Positions 17,780 through 25,818 of a stretch of DNA of 26,910 nucleotides are shown piece after piece (position 1 is the stretch's first letter; each line of letters starts with the position of its first letter). The notes beneath the pieces are model-generated. The model saw only the letters and a program-made list of their open reading frames with translations. It was not told the origin of the DNA and searched no databases. Both the position numbers and the translations under genes were made by a program. The DNA comes from CAZVAP01 sp964625125 (GTDB lineage Bacteria > Patescibacteriota > Gracilibacteria > Absconditabacterales > Absconditicoccaceae): positions 1-26,910 of the forward strand of contig CAZVAP010000007.1 of the NCBI GenBank assembly GCA_964625125.1, in the 5' to 3' direction.

Positions 17780-19528
17780 ATGTACACAAATCAACAAATA
17801 GCAGATGCTTTTGATAAGTTGGCAGCTATTATAGAATTTATTGATGATAAGGATCCTGCTAATCCTTTTAGAATTAGAACTTATAAAAAGGTAGCAAATA
17901 TTATTAGAAGTTATCCTGAAAGTATTTATGAGCTTTGGAAAGAATGAAAGTTGGAGCCTATACCAGGTTTAGGTAAACAAAGTTGGGCTAAATTATTACA
18001 ATTTTTAGAAACTTGAAAAATAAAAAAATATGAAGAATTAAAACAAAATATTCCAGAAAGTGTTTTAAAACTAATGGATATACCTGGTATCTGACCTAAA
18101 TTAGCAAAACAATTTTATAAAGATTTAAATATTAAATCTCCGGAGGAATTAAAGCAAGTTGTAGAAAATAATCCAGAAAAAATTTTATCTTTACCTAGAA
18201 TGTGATCTCAAAAATTAGAACAAATTAAAAAGTGATTAAAAATGTATGAATTTACTCAAACTAGAACACCTTTGGGAATTGTTTATCCTTATATTCAAAG
18301 TTTAAAAAAATGGTTGTCTGATTTACCGGAAATTAAGAAAGTAGAAATAGCTGGTTCTACTAGAAGAATGAAAGAAACTGTATGAGATATAGATATTTTG
18401 GCTGTAAGTGAAAATCCAGCTAAAACTATGGAAAAATTTGTTAATTATGAAAATGTAGACTATGTAATTGCTAGTTGAGCTACTAAAACTTCGGTTTTTT
18501 TAAAGCAACCTCATATCCAGGTAGATTTAAGATTAGTTAAAGAAGAGGAGTTTTGATCTGCTTTACAATATTTTACTTGAAGTAAACAACATAATATTCA
18601 TCTTAGAACTATAGCTAAAGAGAAATGATATAAAATTTCGGAATATTGAATTTTTAAATTAGAGTGAAAAAAGGAAATAAAGGTATGATGAGAAAAAGAA
18701 GAAGATATATATCATACATTGTGAATGGATCGGATACCTCCAGAAATGAGGGAAGATACTTGAGAAATTGAGGCTGCATTGGAACATAATTTACCTAATT
18801 TAATTGCTTATGATAGTTTAAAATGAGACTTACATATGCATAGTAAGTGGTCAGATTGACAAAATTCAATTGAAGAAATGGTTTTAACTGCAATAAATTT
18901 ATGATATGAATATATAGCTATTACAGACCATAGCAAATCATTGGCAGTTGCAAATTGATTGGATGAAGAAAAATTTTTGCAAAGATATGAAGAAATCAAA
19001 AAATTAAGAAAAAAATATGGAGATAAAATTAAAATTTTAGTATGAACTGAATGTGATATTTTAGCTGATGGAAGTTTGGATTATTCTGATGAAATTTTAA
19101 AATTATGTGATATAGTAATTTGAAGTATCCATATGGGATTTTCAGCAAATCCTACAGAAAGATATTTAAAAGCTATGGATAATCCTTATTTAAAAATAAT
19201 TTGACATCCGACAGATAGGTTGTTAGGTTCTAGAGATGAATTACAAGTTGATTGGGATAAAGTGTTTGCTAAAGCTATTGAAAAAAATATTATTATGGAA
19301 ATAAATTGTCAACCTTTAAGATTAGATCTGCCTGTTAGACTTATAAAAAAGTATAAATTATTAGGTGGTAAGTTTTCTATAGATACTGATGCCCATAGTA
19401 GTTTACAGCTAATAGAATATCCAAAATATTGAATTTGACAGGCAAGAAGAGCTTGGTTAGAAGCAGATGATGTTGTAAATACTTTATCATGGGATAAATT
19501 TAGTAAGTTATTACACTTAAAATGCTAA
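17780..19528 (+). CDS. polX: DNA polymerase X with PHP domain
   Basis: The 582-aa protein is bacterial PolX, a repair polymerase joined to a PHP exonuclease/AP-endonuclease domain. Two helix-hairpin-helix motifs (near 64-70 and 103-110, 'IPGLGKQ', 'IPGIGPK') precede the nucleotidyltransferase core. The core shows 'GSTRRMKETVGDIDILA' with D203 and D205, and a later 'QVDLRLVKEEEFGSALQYFT'. The PHP domain starts at about 350: 'GDLHMHSKWSDG' (H352, H354), 'AITDHS', 'GTECDIL', 'GSIHMGF', 'IGHPTDRLLG' and 'SIDTDAHSS'. All metal ligands appear intact. Codon 318 is CGG (18731-18733) in 'LGMD-x-IPPEMRED'; PolX proteins have Tyr, Trp or Phe there, supporting CGG=Trp. The stop overlaps the start of the next gene (ATGCTAA). 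Confidence 0.96.
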
Positions 19529-19752
19529 TTTATATATTTAAATGAACTTCTAGAGAGTTGAAAAATATTTGTAGACCTTTATTTTATAAAGGATTGATTA
19601 AAGAATTAAGAAAGTGAAATTATTTTTCTAGATGGATTTTAAAAGATAAAAAGATTGTTAAAGAAAAATTTATGAAAGTTTATTTTATTTCTGATAAAGA
19701 AGAAGAATTAGAAAAAATCTTTAAAAATAATGACTTATTCGAAAAATGGTAA
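19522..19752 (+). CDS. hypothetical protein, 76 aa, overlaps polX
   Basis: The 76-aa frame starts inside polX (ATGCTAA, 7-base overlap) and ends overlapping the next gene by 7 bases (ATGGTAA). The product is basic and contains two TGA glycines. It has a Lys/Arg-rich middle ('LIKELRKGNYFSRWILKDKK') and an acidic helical tail ('SDKEEELEKIFKNNDLFEKW'). No family recognised. The overlap on both sides suggests translational coupling and supports its reality. It could be a small nucleic-acid-binding partner, but nothing in the sequence proves it. Confidence 0.6.
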
Positions 19753-20612
19753 ACTTTATTTATGAAATTTCTCTTAATAAATGGTTGATTTGAAATTATC
19801 AAAATAAGAAGCTTTATAATAAGATGTTTTATTATGGAGATTTGATTAATTTAGATTATACTCAGCCTGTTTATTTATTTTTAAGTGATTTAAAATTTTC
19901 TTATTTTTTGGAAAAAGTAGAAGTTTTTTCTGAGAAAAAATTTTCTATTCAAGAATTGGAAAAATTTGCTGTTAAGCCATATGATAAAGACTGGATTTTA
20001 GCTGGTTATATAGTTTATAATAAGTTTGTTGATAATGAGCCAGTAGAATACATTCTAGGTAAAACTGGTAAAATTGTTTTTAATGTAGGAAGGTGGTATA
20101 TTCATAGAAAAAATATGGATTTTATAAAGAAATTTTTAGGTAATAAAGATGTTAAAATTTTCCCTTCAAGTTTAGCAACTATAAAATGTTCTCAAAAAGT
20201 TTTTGAAAATTGAAATTTACTATATTTGTTAAATGATAAAATAAAGATAATTAGCTTAGTGAATTGATTTTATGACAGAATTGAGGAAATTAATTTATGA
20301 TTAAAACAATTTCATAATTGGATTTTAGAAACTTTTCATTCAGAGATAGATTTATTTAAACTTAATGATTTTCAGCTAAAAGTTTATAATAATGAGCTGG
20401 AAAGATTTTTGGAACCCATTATTTTGTTTATAAAAGATAACTTGATAAATGATATTTTATACCTAATATGAGATGTAAGTAAGTATCCTAATTTGATTAA
20501 TATGCTAAGTAAAAAACTTAGGGTAAAAATCACTCCTTTGAGGTTTTATAATAAAACTTTTAAAACAAGTTCAGAAGTTGATTTATTCTGTATTCAGAAA
20601 AATAATGTTTAA
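19746..20612 (+). CDS. hypothetical protein, 288 aa, faintly FtsA/PilM-like
   Basis: The start at 19746 is chosen because it overlaps the previous stop by 7 bases, the same pattern as the neighbouring junctions; an internal ATG at 19824 would shorten it by 26 residues. No signal peptide or membrane helix is present. Around residues 155-195, 'LLYLLNDKIKIISLVNGFYD' and then 'EEINLGLKQFHNW' recall the phosphate-2 region of the actin-like ATPases FtsA and PilM. Near the end, 'DILYLIGDVSKYPNLINMLS' recalls their adenosine motif (usually 'vvLtGGgs.lpgl...l'). The glycine-rich nucleotide-binding residues are mostly missing, so if related it is a degenerate, perhaps non-ATP-binding version. This reading is tentative. 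It overlaps the next gene by 8 bases. Confidence 0.6.
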
Positions 20613-21063
20613 ATTTGAGCAAATAAAAGATTTTTTAAAAACTAATCAGGTTGATTTAAATTCTTCTAAATGAGTAGTTATTTCTTGATTTGATAAGGAA
20701 TGAAAGGTTTTATTTGTAAAATGATTAATTTTTACTGATGAAAATTTAGAAAGTAATTTAAAAAAATTATTTGATAAATTTATTTTACCAAACAAAAGAT
20801 TAAAAACTTTGATAATTGATATTGTAGATGATATAGAAGAAATTAAGGATATTTCAAAAGTTTTAAAATTAAATCTAAAAGAAAACTGAATTTTTATTTG
20901 AGACGTAAAAAATGCTGATATTTGAGCATTTATATTGCCTGATACAAAATGAATTAGTGATTTTAAACAAGCTTATAAAATTATTAAAAATAAAGTTAAT
21001 TTTTCTTCTTCAGCTGTAAATTTATATACATTTAAGTCTAAAAGACTTGTTTTAGAAAGTTAA
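20605..21063 (+). CDS. AMMECR1-like protein, 152 aa (tentative)
   Basis: This 152-aa protein overlaps the previous gene by 8 bases and is 8 bases from the pseudouridine synthase. The order of segments fits a shortened AMMECR1 domain. 'KGVVISGFDKEGKVLFVKGL' sits where AMMECR1 has 'GvFVTl...dG.LRGCIG'. Then 'TLIIDIVDDIEEIKD' matches the strand before the conserved turn, and 'ENGIFIGDVKNADIGAFILP' matches 'hGl.i......gllLPqv'. A final 'AVNLYTFKSKRLVL' resembles the domain's last strand. The hallmark LRGCIG is not conserved, so function may differ. AMMECR1 activity is itself poorly defined. Six glycines here are TGA. It may simply be an unknown family. Confidence 0.6.
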
Positions 21064-21071
21064 GTTTTTAT

Positions 21072-22019
21072 ATGGAAAAAATAGTTTACACTAATGATTG
21101 AGACAGGATAGATATTTTTCTTACTAAAACATTTGATTATTCTAGAAATTTTTTCCATCATATTATTAAAAGAGGTTGAGTTTTAGTTAATTGAAAGCAA
21201 GTAAAAAAATCTTATAAGCTAAAGCCAGGAGATATTATAGAAGTTGATAATTTAGAAAGGTATCTTGATAGTAGTTTTTTATGAGAATTACCTTTTATTG
21301 ATATTCCTATTTTACTAGAAAAAAAAGATTATTTGGTATTAAATAAACCTAAATGAGTTTTGTCTCACCCAAATAGTATTTGGGATTTATCTGCACCTTC
21401 TGTGGTTGCTTTTTTATATCAAAAATTTAAAGATTTACCTACAATAGGTAATTTTATTAGGGCCTGACTTGTTCATAGATTAGATAAAGATACTGATTGA
21501 TTGATGATAGTAGCTAAAACTGAAAAATGATTAAAATATTTTAAAGATTTATTTAACAAAAAATCTGCTTTAGTTGAGAAATTACTATTTGAAACTAAAA
21601 ATTATGAAAAAATAGAAAATGAAATCCCATTGAAAAAATTTTATAAAGCTATCTCAAATATAACATCTAAGTGAGAAACTTTTTTGGAAAGCATTGAACT
21701 TCCATTTTATATTAAAGAGCTTGTAAAGCCTAAAGTTCCTTATCCAGGAGAATATAAAATGTGAGTTACTAAAATATTAGGTATTGATAAAATTGACAAT
21801 AAAGTAAATTTGGATTTACAAATTTTAACAGGGAGAACTCATCAAATAAGGTATCATTTGTCTTCTAAGTGATTACCAATTGTAGGTGATAAGCTTTATG
21901 GATTAAAAGAGGATACTCCTATGAAATTAACTGCTTATAGGTTGATTTTTAAGGATATTGATGGAGAAATGATAGATTTAGAAATAGAAACTAAAAATCT
22001 TGTTGAAAACAAGGGTTAA
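21072..22019 (+). CDS. RluA/RluD-family pseudouridine synthase
   Basis: The 315-aa enzyme isomerises uridine to pseudouridine in rRNA or tRNA. An N-terminal S4 RNA-binding domain (1-60, 'RIDIFLTKTFDYSRNFFHHI', then 'GGVLVNGKQVKKSYKLKPGD') precedes the catalytic domain. That domain has motif I 'LVLNKPKGVLSHPN' and motif II 'RAGLVHRLDKDTDGLMIVAK', with the catalytic Asp at D138. The late 'LQILTGRTHQIRYHLSSKGLPIVGDKLYG' is the family C-terminal motif. About 40 extra residues ('LVEKLLFETKNYEKIENEIP') lie after motif II. Glycines in motif II are TGA. The exact uridine target cannot be told; RluD modifies 23S helix 69. It is the last gene of the helicase-polX series. Confidence 0.93.
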
Positions 22020-22030
22020 AAAAATATATA
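22003..22030 (+). promoter_or_regulatory. possible promoter for atpD
   Basis: TTGAAA (22003-22008) inside the end of the pseudouridine-synthase gene, 16-bp spacer, TATATA (22025-22030), about 35 bases before the atpD ATG. The region is AT-rich, so a chance match is possible. Confidence 0.35.
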
Positions 22031-22065
22031 TTTAGCAACTTTATTTTTTTATATAAATTATTCAT

Positions 22066-23466
22066 ATGAATAAGGGTAAAATAACTGCTATTCATGGTGT
22101 AGTAGTGGAAATGGAGTTTGATAAAGTTCCTGAAATTTATGAGGCTGTAGAAGTTGAAAATAAAAATGCAGCTTGAGATAGAGTAGTAATTGAAGTTTTA
22201 CAACAATTAGGAAATAATAAAGTAAGAGGTATTGCTATGGATTCTACTGATGGTCTAAAAAAATGAGATTCAGTTATAGCAACTTGAGCTCCTATAACTG
22301 TTCCAGTAGGACCAGAAGTTTTAGGGCATATTTTTAATGTTTTGGGTGATACAATTGATGAAACAGGTGAATTAAAAACTAAGAAAAAAGCTCCTATTCA
22401 TAAACCAGCTCCAAAGTTTAAAGATTTGTCTACAAAGCCTGAGATTTTGGAAACAGGTATTAAAGTAGTTGACTTTTTAGCTCCAATTTTAAAAGGTTGA
22501 AAAGTGTGATTATTTGGTGGTGCTGGTGTAGGTAAAACTGTTATTATGCAAGAATTGATTCATAATATTGCTTCAGAACATTCAGGTGTATCTGTAGTTG
22601 CTTGAGTTTGAGAAAGAACAAGGGAAGGTAAGGATTTATACTTAGAAATGTCTGAATCAGGTGTTATTGATAAAACAGCAATGGTATTTGGTCAGATGAA
22701 TGAACCTCCTGGACCAAGAGCAAGAGTTGCTTTAACAGGTTTGACAATGGCAGAATATTTCAGAGATGAAGAGTGAAAAGATGTATTATTGTTTATTGAT
22801 AATATCTTTAGGTTTACTCAGGCTGGTTCAGAAGTATCGGCATTGTTGGGTAGAATTCCTTCAGCTGTAGGTTATCAGCCAACTTTAGCTTCAGAAATGG
22901 CTGCTTTACAAGAAAGAATTACTTCTACAAATAAAGGATCTATTACATCAGTTCAAGCTGTTTATGTACCTGCTGATGATTTAACAGATCCAGCTCCTGC
23001 TACAACATTTGCACATTTAGATTCTACAATTGTATTAAACAGAGCAATTGCTGAAAAAGGTATTTATCCTGCTGTAGATCCTTTAGATAGTAAATCATCA
23101 TTGTTGGATCCTAAAATCTTGGGACAAGAACATTATGATACTGCTAAAGAAGTTCAAAGAATTTTACAAAAGTATAAAGAGTTACAGGATATTATTGCTA
23201 TATTGGGTATGGAAGAATTATCTTATGAAGATAAATTAACAGTATATAGAGCAAGAAAAATTGAAAAATTTTTATCACAACCATTCTTTGTAGCAGAGCA
23301 GTTTACTGGTGTTCCTGGTGTTTATGTTCCATTAAAGGAAACTATTAGAGGCTTTAAAATGATAATTTCAGGTGAGTTAGACCACATTCCAGAAAATTAT
23401 TTCTTATATAAAGGTACAATTGATGAAGTAATTTCTCATTATGAGAAAGAAAAAGAAAATAATTAA
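22066..23466 (+). CDS. atpD: F-type ATP synthase subunit beta
   Basis: This is the catalytic subunit of the F1 head. The 466-aa length is normal. Visible are the N-terminal beta-barrel ('GKITAIHGVVVEMEF'), P-loop 'LFGGAGVGKTVIMQEL', 'GVGERTREGKDLYLEM' with the catalytic Glu, and Walker B 'DVLLFIDNIFRFTQAGSEVS'. 'LLGRIPSAVGYQPTLASEM' and the DELSEED-like helix ('GMEELSYEDKLTVYRARKIE') follow, the latter reading E-E-L-S-Y-E-D. TGA encodes glycines before the P-loop and in the GERTREG region. No other atp gene is present on either side: rluD-like precedes it, and a terminator and pilin genes follow. It is therefore a stand-alone atpD in this window. The Gly codon mix is richer in GGT/GGA than in neighbours, as expected for a conserved, well-expressed gene. 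Confidence 0.97.
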
Positions 23467-23477
23467 GAATTCTTTAG

Positions 23478-23504
23478 ATGCTAGATTATTCTAGCATTTT
23501 TTTT
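23478..23504 (+). terminator. intrinsic terminator after atpD
   Basis: ATGCTAGA - TTAT - TCTAGCAT followed by T-tract (eight T counting the last stem base). An 8-bp perfect stem 11 bases past the atpD stop. Confidence 0.88.
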
Positions 23505-23514
23505 AAAAAAAGTG

Positions 23515-23543
23515 TTGAAACTATTTTATTATTTCTATATAAT
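23515..23543 (+). promoter_or_regulatory. strong promoter for the first pilin-like gene
   Basis: TTGAAA (23515-23520), 17-bp spacer, perfect TATAAT (23538-23543). Transcription should begin near 23550, giving a leader of about 54 bases before the ATG at 23604. Confidence 0.75.
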
Positions 23544-23550
23544 TAATTTA

Positions 23551-23576
23551 GTCCTTCCAGATAGAGGGAGGCGGGT
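23551..23576 (+). promoter_or_regulatory. G+C-rich 5' leader hairpin of the pilin-like mRNA
   Basis: CCTTCC (23553-23558) can pair with GGGAGG (23566-23571), one pair being T-G, leaving a 7-base loop; GCGGG follows. It starts at the predicted 5' end of the transcript and is the most G+C-rich short stretch in the window. It could protect the mRNA 5' end or serve as a regulatory leader. It is about 30 bases from the ATG, too far to be a normal Shine-Dalgarno. Confidence 0.5.
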
Positions 23577-23603
23577 AGTATTTATATAATTAAATTGTAA
23601 CTC

Positions 23604-23990
23604 ATGATTAAAAAAGAATTACTAAAAAAAGTAAGAAAATGAGACGAAAATATTGGTAAACTTATTGTATTTGCAGTAACAATTATTATTGCAGTAGGTG
23701 TGTTAGGTACATTGGCATATTTCTATAATCAATCAAGAGAAAAATCAGTTAAATTATCAGTATTATCTTCTACAGCTAGTACAGCAGCAGATATTACATG
23801 ACAAAACTTTTGTAATGGTGGTACTACTGCCTATATAAAGTATGATCCATTAAATGATCAATATGGATTATATTGTGATGGTACAGTTCAAACATCTAAT
23901 ATTACTGCTGCTGGTGCAAGAATTGTTACTTGTAAAAAATTGTGAGTAGAAAATAGTATTACTCCAACTTGTTATCAAATTAATAAATAG
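23604..23990 (+). CDS. pilin-like protein 1, 128 aa
   Basis: The 128-aa protein has a short basic leader (MIKKELLKKVRKG), the motif 'GDENIG' at residues 13-18, and a hydrophobic helix of about 20 residues ('LIVFAVTIIIAVGVLGTLAY'). A small Ser/Thr/Gly-rich secreted domain with four cysteines follows. This is the layout of type IV or Flp-like pilins cut by a prepilin peptidase after a glycine. Cleavage could be G13|D or G18|K; with the latter, position +5 is Phe rather than the usual Glu. The next gene encodes a paralogue with the same motif, and an A24 peptidase lies 2.2 kb downstream. It has its own strong promoter, a 5' hairpin and a terminator, suggesting that it is the abundant major subunit. 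Confidence 0.78.
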
Positions 23991-24017
23991 TGTTGATTTT
24001 GTTGAAAAAATTGTTTT

Positions 24018-24050
24018 AAAAGCCTTAGTTTAATAACTAAGGCTTTTTTT
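24018..24050 (+). terminator. terminator/attenuator between the two pilin-like genes
   Basis: A 13-bp perfect stem (24018-24030 with 24035-24047), loop TAAT, and a T-run (24044-24050). It lies just 5 bases before the ATG of pilin-like gene 2, for which I see no good promoter. Partial read-through would set a high ratio of gene 1 to gene 2. Confidence 0.85.
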
Positions 24051-24055
24051 AAAAA

Positions 24056-24418
24056 ATGATTAAAAGAGTATGAGATTCTAATATTGGCTTATTTATAACA
24101 TTTACTATTGTTATAGTAATAGGTGTTGCTGTATTTGGTTTAATAGCAGCAAAGTATGCTGATCAAACAAAAAAGAATTTGATATTATCTATTTTATCTA
24201 ATCCAAGATCAGATATAAAAGAGTTTTGGGCTATTGGTTTATGTAAAACTTCTTTATGGGCAAGTATTACTTATAATCCTATAAAAGATTCATATACTCT
24301 TAAATGTGAGAGGAAGTTAGGCTTAAATATTTCTACTTTAAATGGAATCTTAGCAATTGATATTAAACAGGGTTGCAGTTCTACTGATACCTATTGTGTA
24401 TATAAAATTAGAAAATAA
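24056..24418 (+). CDS. pilin-like protein 2, 120 aa
   Basis: This 120-aa paralogue of the preceding gene starts 'MIKRVGDSNIG' and continues with a membrane helix ('LFITFTIVIVIGVAVFGLIA', residues 12-31). A secreted domain with four cysteines follows ('GLCKTS', 'LKCERK', 'KQGCSSTDTYCVY'). The GDxNIG motif, the two-residue gap to a conserved Phe at +5 after the motif glycine, and the helix position align with protein 1. The sixth codon, TGA, is the first motif glycine. It begins 5 bases after a terminator hairpin, so it is probably expressed by read-through and at a lower level, as expected for a minor pilin or tip subunit. Function is inferred only from layout. Confidence 0.75.
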
Positions 24419-24422
24419 ATCA

Positions 24423-24451
24423 TTGATTTTTAAGTTTTTAAATAGTATACT
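24423..24451 (+). promoter_or_regulatory. promoter for the accessory/peptidase genes
   Basis: TTGATT (24423-24428), 17-bp spacer, TATACT (24446-24451), about 31 bases before the ATG at 24483. It separates the pilin-like genes from the four downstream genes ending in the peptidase. Confidence 0.5.
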
Positions 24452-24482
24452 TTTACTGCATCTTTAATTATTAATTTTATAA

Positions 24483-24797
24483 ATGGGTGAGATAGTATAT
24501 AAGTTCTTTTTTATTTTTATGATTATAATATTTTTTTCTTTTTGATTTATGCTTAAATTAAAACAGCAACATTGGCTTATGTATCATTGACTTGATTTTG
24601 TAGGTATTTATTCAGGATTTAGAATTTCTACTTGAGATTGGAATTATCATACAACAGGGATTATATATGTTTATCATTTTCCTAATGCCTGTAAATGAGA
24701 AAATAAAAATACTTTATCTTGTTTAAGTGCTTTAAAGAAAGAGTGAGGTATGTATAATGGTTTGTTATTTTTTAGCTGAAATAACTTATTAAAATAA
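24483..24797 (+). CDS. small membrane-anchored or secreted protein, 104 aa
   Basis: The 104-aa protein opens with a hydrophobic helix (residues about 5-23, 'VYKFFFIFMIIIFFSFGFML'), followed by an outside domain rich in Gly, Tyr and His. That domain has two cysteines ('NACKGEN', 'LSCLSAL') that could form one disulfide. It lacks the GDxNIG motif, so it is not an obvious substrate of the peptidase; the helix may be a signal anchor. The stop is directly followed by the ATG of the next gene (TAA then ATG at 24798), so the two are coupled. Six glycines are TGA. Family not recognised; a pilus accessory protein is the natural guess from position. Confidence 0.65.
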
Positions 24798-25661
24798 ATG
24801 TTAAGATTGATTTTAACTTTTTTGTTGTTTGTAATTTTTGTAGCTAGCTATTTTTATGGTTTTGTTACTACTATCCCTTATTTTTCATTTATTCAGAAAT
24901 TTAATTTATATGAATATTTAAAAGATAATTTGTCATGAACCAACAGAGCTAAATATATTAGTTGAGTAGACTATACTCAGTATATTGTTTGATGAAAAAA
25001 GTTTGTAGTAAGTTATACAGGTTTTTATTTTACTACACCTTTACATTATTTGTTTAAAAGTGGTTCTATTTTCTGAGTTTATGTACCAGTAATTATTGTA
25101 CATACTGGTGATAATGTTATATTATCTGCAGATAAATTATTTGATAAATTAGATTATAAAAAAGATATGATTTGATATACTCAGATTATTTCTGGTGAAA
25201 ATAATTATATTAATGTATGAAAAAAAATAACTTCAGATAAAAAAATAGAAGATCTTAATATTTATTTATGAAAGACTTATTTATATTGTTCCTTAACTTG
25301 AGTTAAATGGATAGATGCTTACTTTTATGATAGATATTTAGACCATAATTTAGGTGATAAAAAAGTACCTCAAAAAATAGATAATACTTATGTATGTAAA
25401 AATGATATTTCTTATAAATGATGTCCTTTAATATGAGATTCTTGTGATGACTCTTTGAAAATAGATTATTGCTTATGTAGTAAAAAAGGAGAGTATTGGA
25501 TTTGTGAAGATAAGAACCTATCATTATGATGAGGCTGTAATGCTAAATCAAAATGATGTATTGATTATTATACTGGTATGATTAATCTTAATAATACCAA
25601 TTGTTCCTTATCAGGTTTAGTAGGTCAAACTTATAAAGCTAAATACTTTTTAGTTAGATAA
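24798..25661 (+). CDS. secreted cysteine-rich protein, 287 aa
   Basis: A signal-anchor helix (residues 2-25, 'LRLILTFLLFVIFVASYFYG') precedes an exported domain of about 260 residues. The first part is beta-rich with many aromatics ('YIVGGKKFVVSYTGFYFTTP', 'FGVYVPVIIVHTGD'). The last 90 residues hold about ten cysteines in short motifs such as 'GCPLIGDSCDDS', 'DYCLCSKK', 'WICEDKN' and 'GGGCNAKSKGC'. This disulfide-rich end suggests an extracellular, protease-resistant module such as an adhesin or pilus-tip protein. It starts at the base after the stop of the 104-aa gene. About 18 glycines are TGA, so translated with the standard code it would be invisible. I do not recognise the family. Confidence 0.7.
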
Positions 25662-25671
25662 ATAAATATCG

Positions 25672-25818
25672 ATGTGATTTGAATCTGTAGAAGAGCTTTT
25701 GATCAATTTAATATTTATGGTATTTTTCTTATTTGTGTTTTACTATCTTATAAATTTTATTAATTTTATTATTTTTAATTTTTCTATTATAAATGCAAGA
25801 ATTATACTTTTCCCTTAG
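25672..25818 (+). CDS. small membrane peptide, 48 aa, overlaps the peptidase
   Basis: ATG at 25672 opens a 48-codon frame whose second codon is TGA. The product has a short acidic start ('GFESVEELLIN') and one long hydrophobic, Phe-rich helix ('LIFMVFFLFVFYYLINFINF'). It overlaps the peptidase start by 26 bases in another frame and sits 10 bases after the Cys-rich gene. Its size and overlap make it less certain than its neighbours, but the gap would otherwise be 131 bases of open, gene-like sequence in a tightly packed operon. It could be a small partner of the peptidase. Confidence 0.45.

Noticed and set aside
22789..23466. A separate short gene covering the C-terminal half of AtpD
   Set aside because: The frame is continuous with the ATG at 22066 once TGA is read as glycine.
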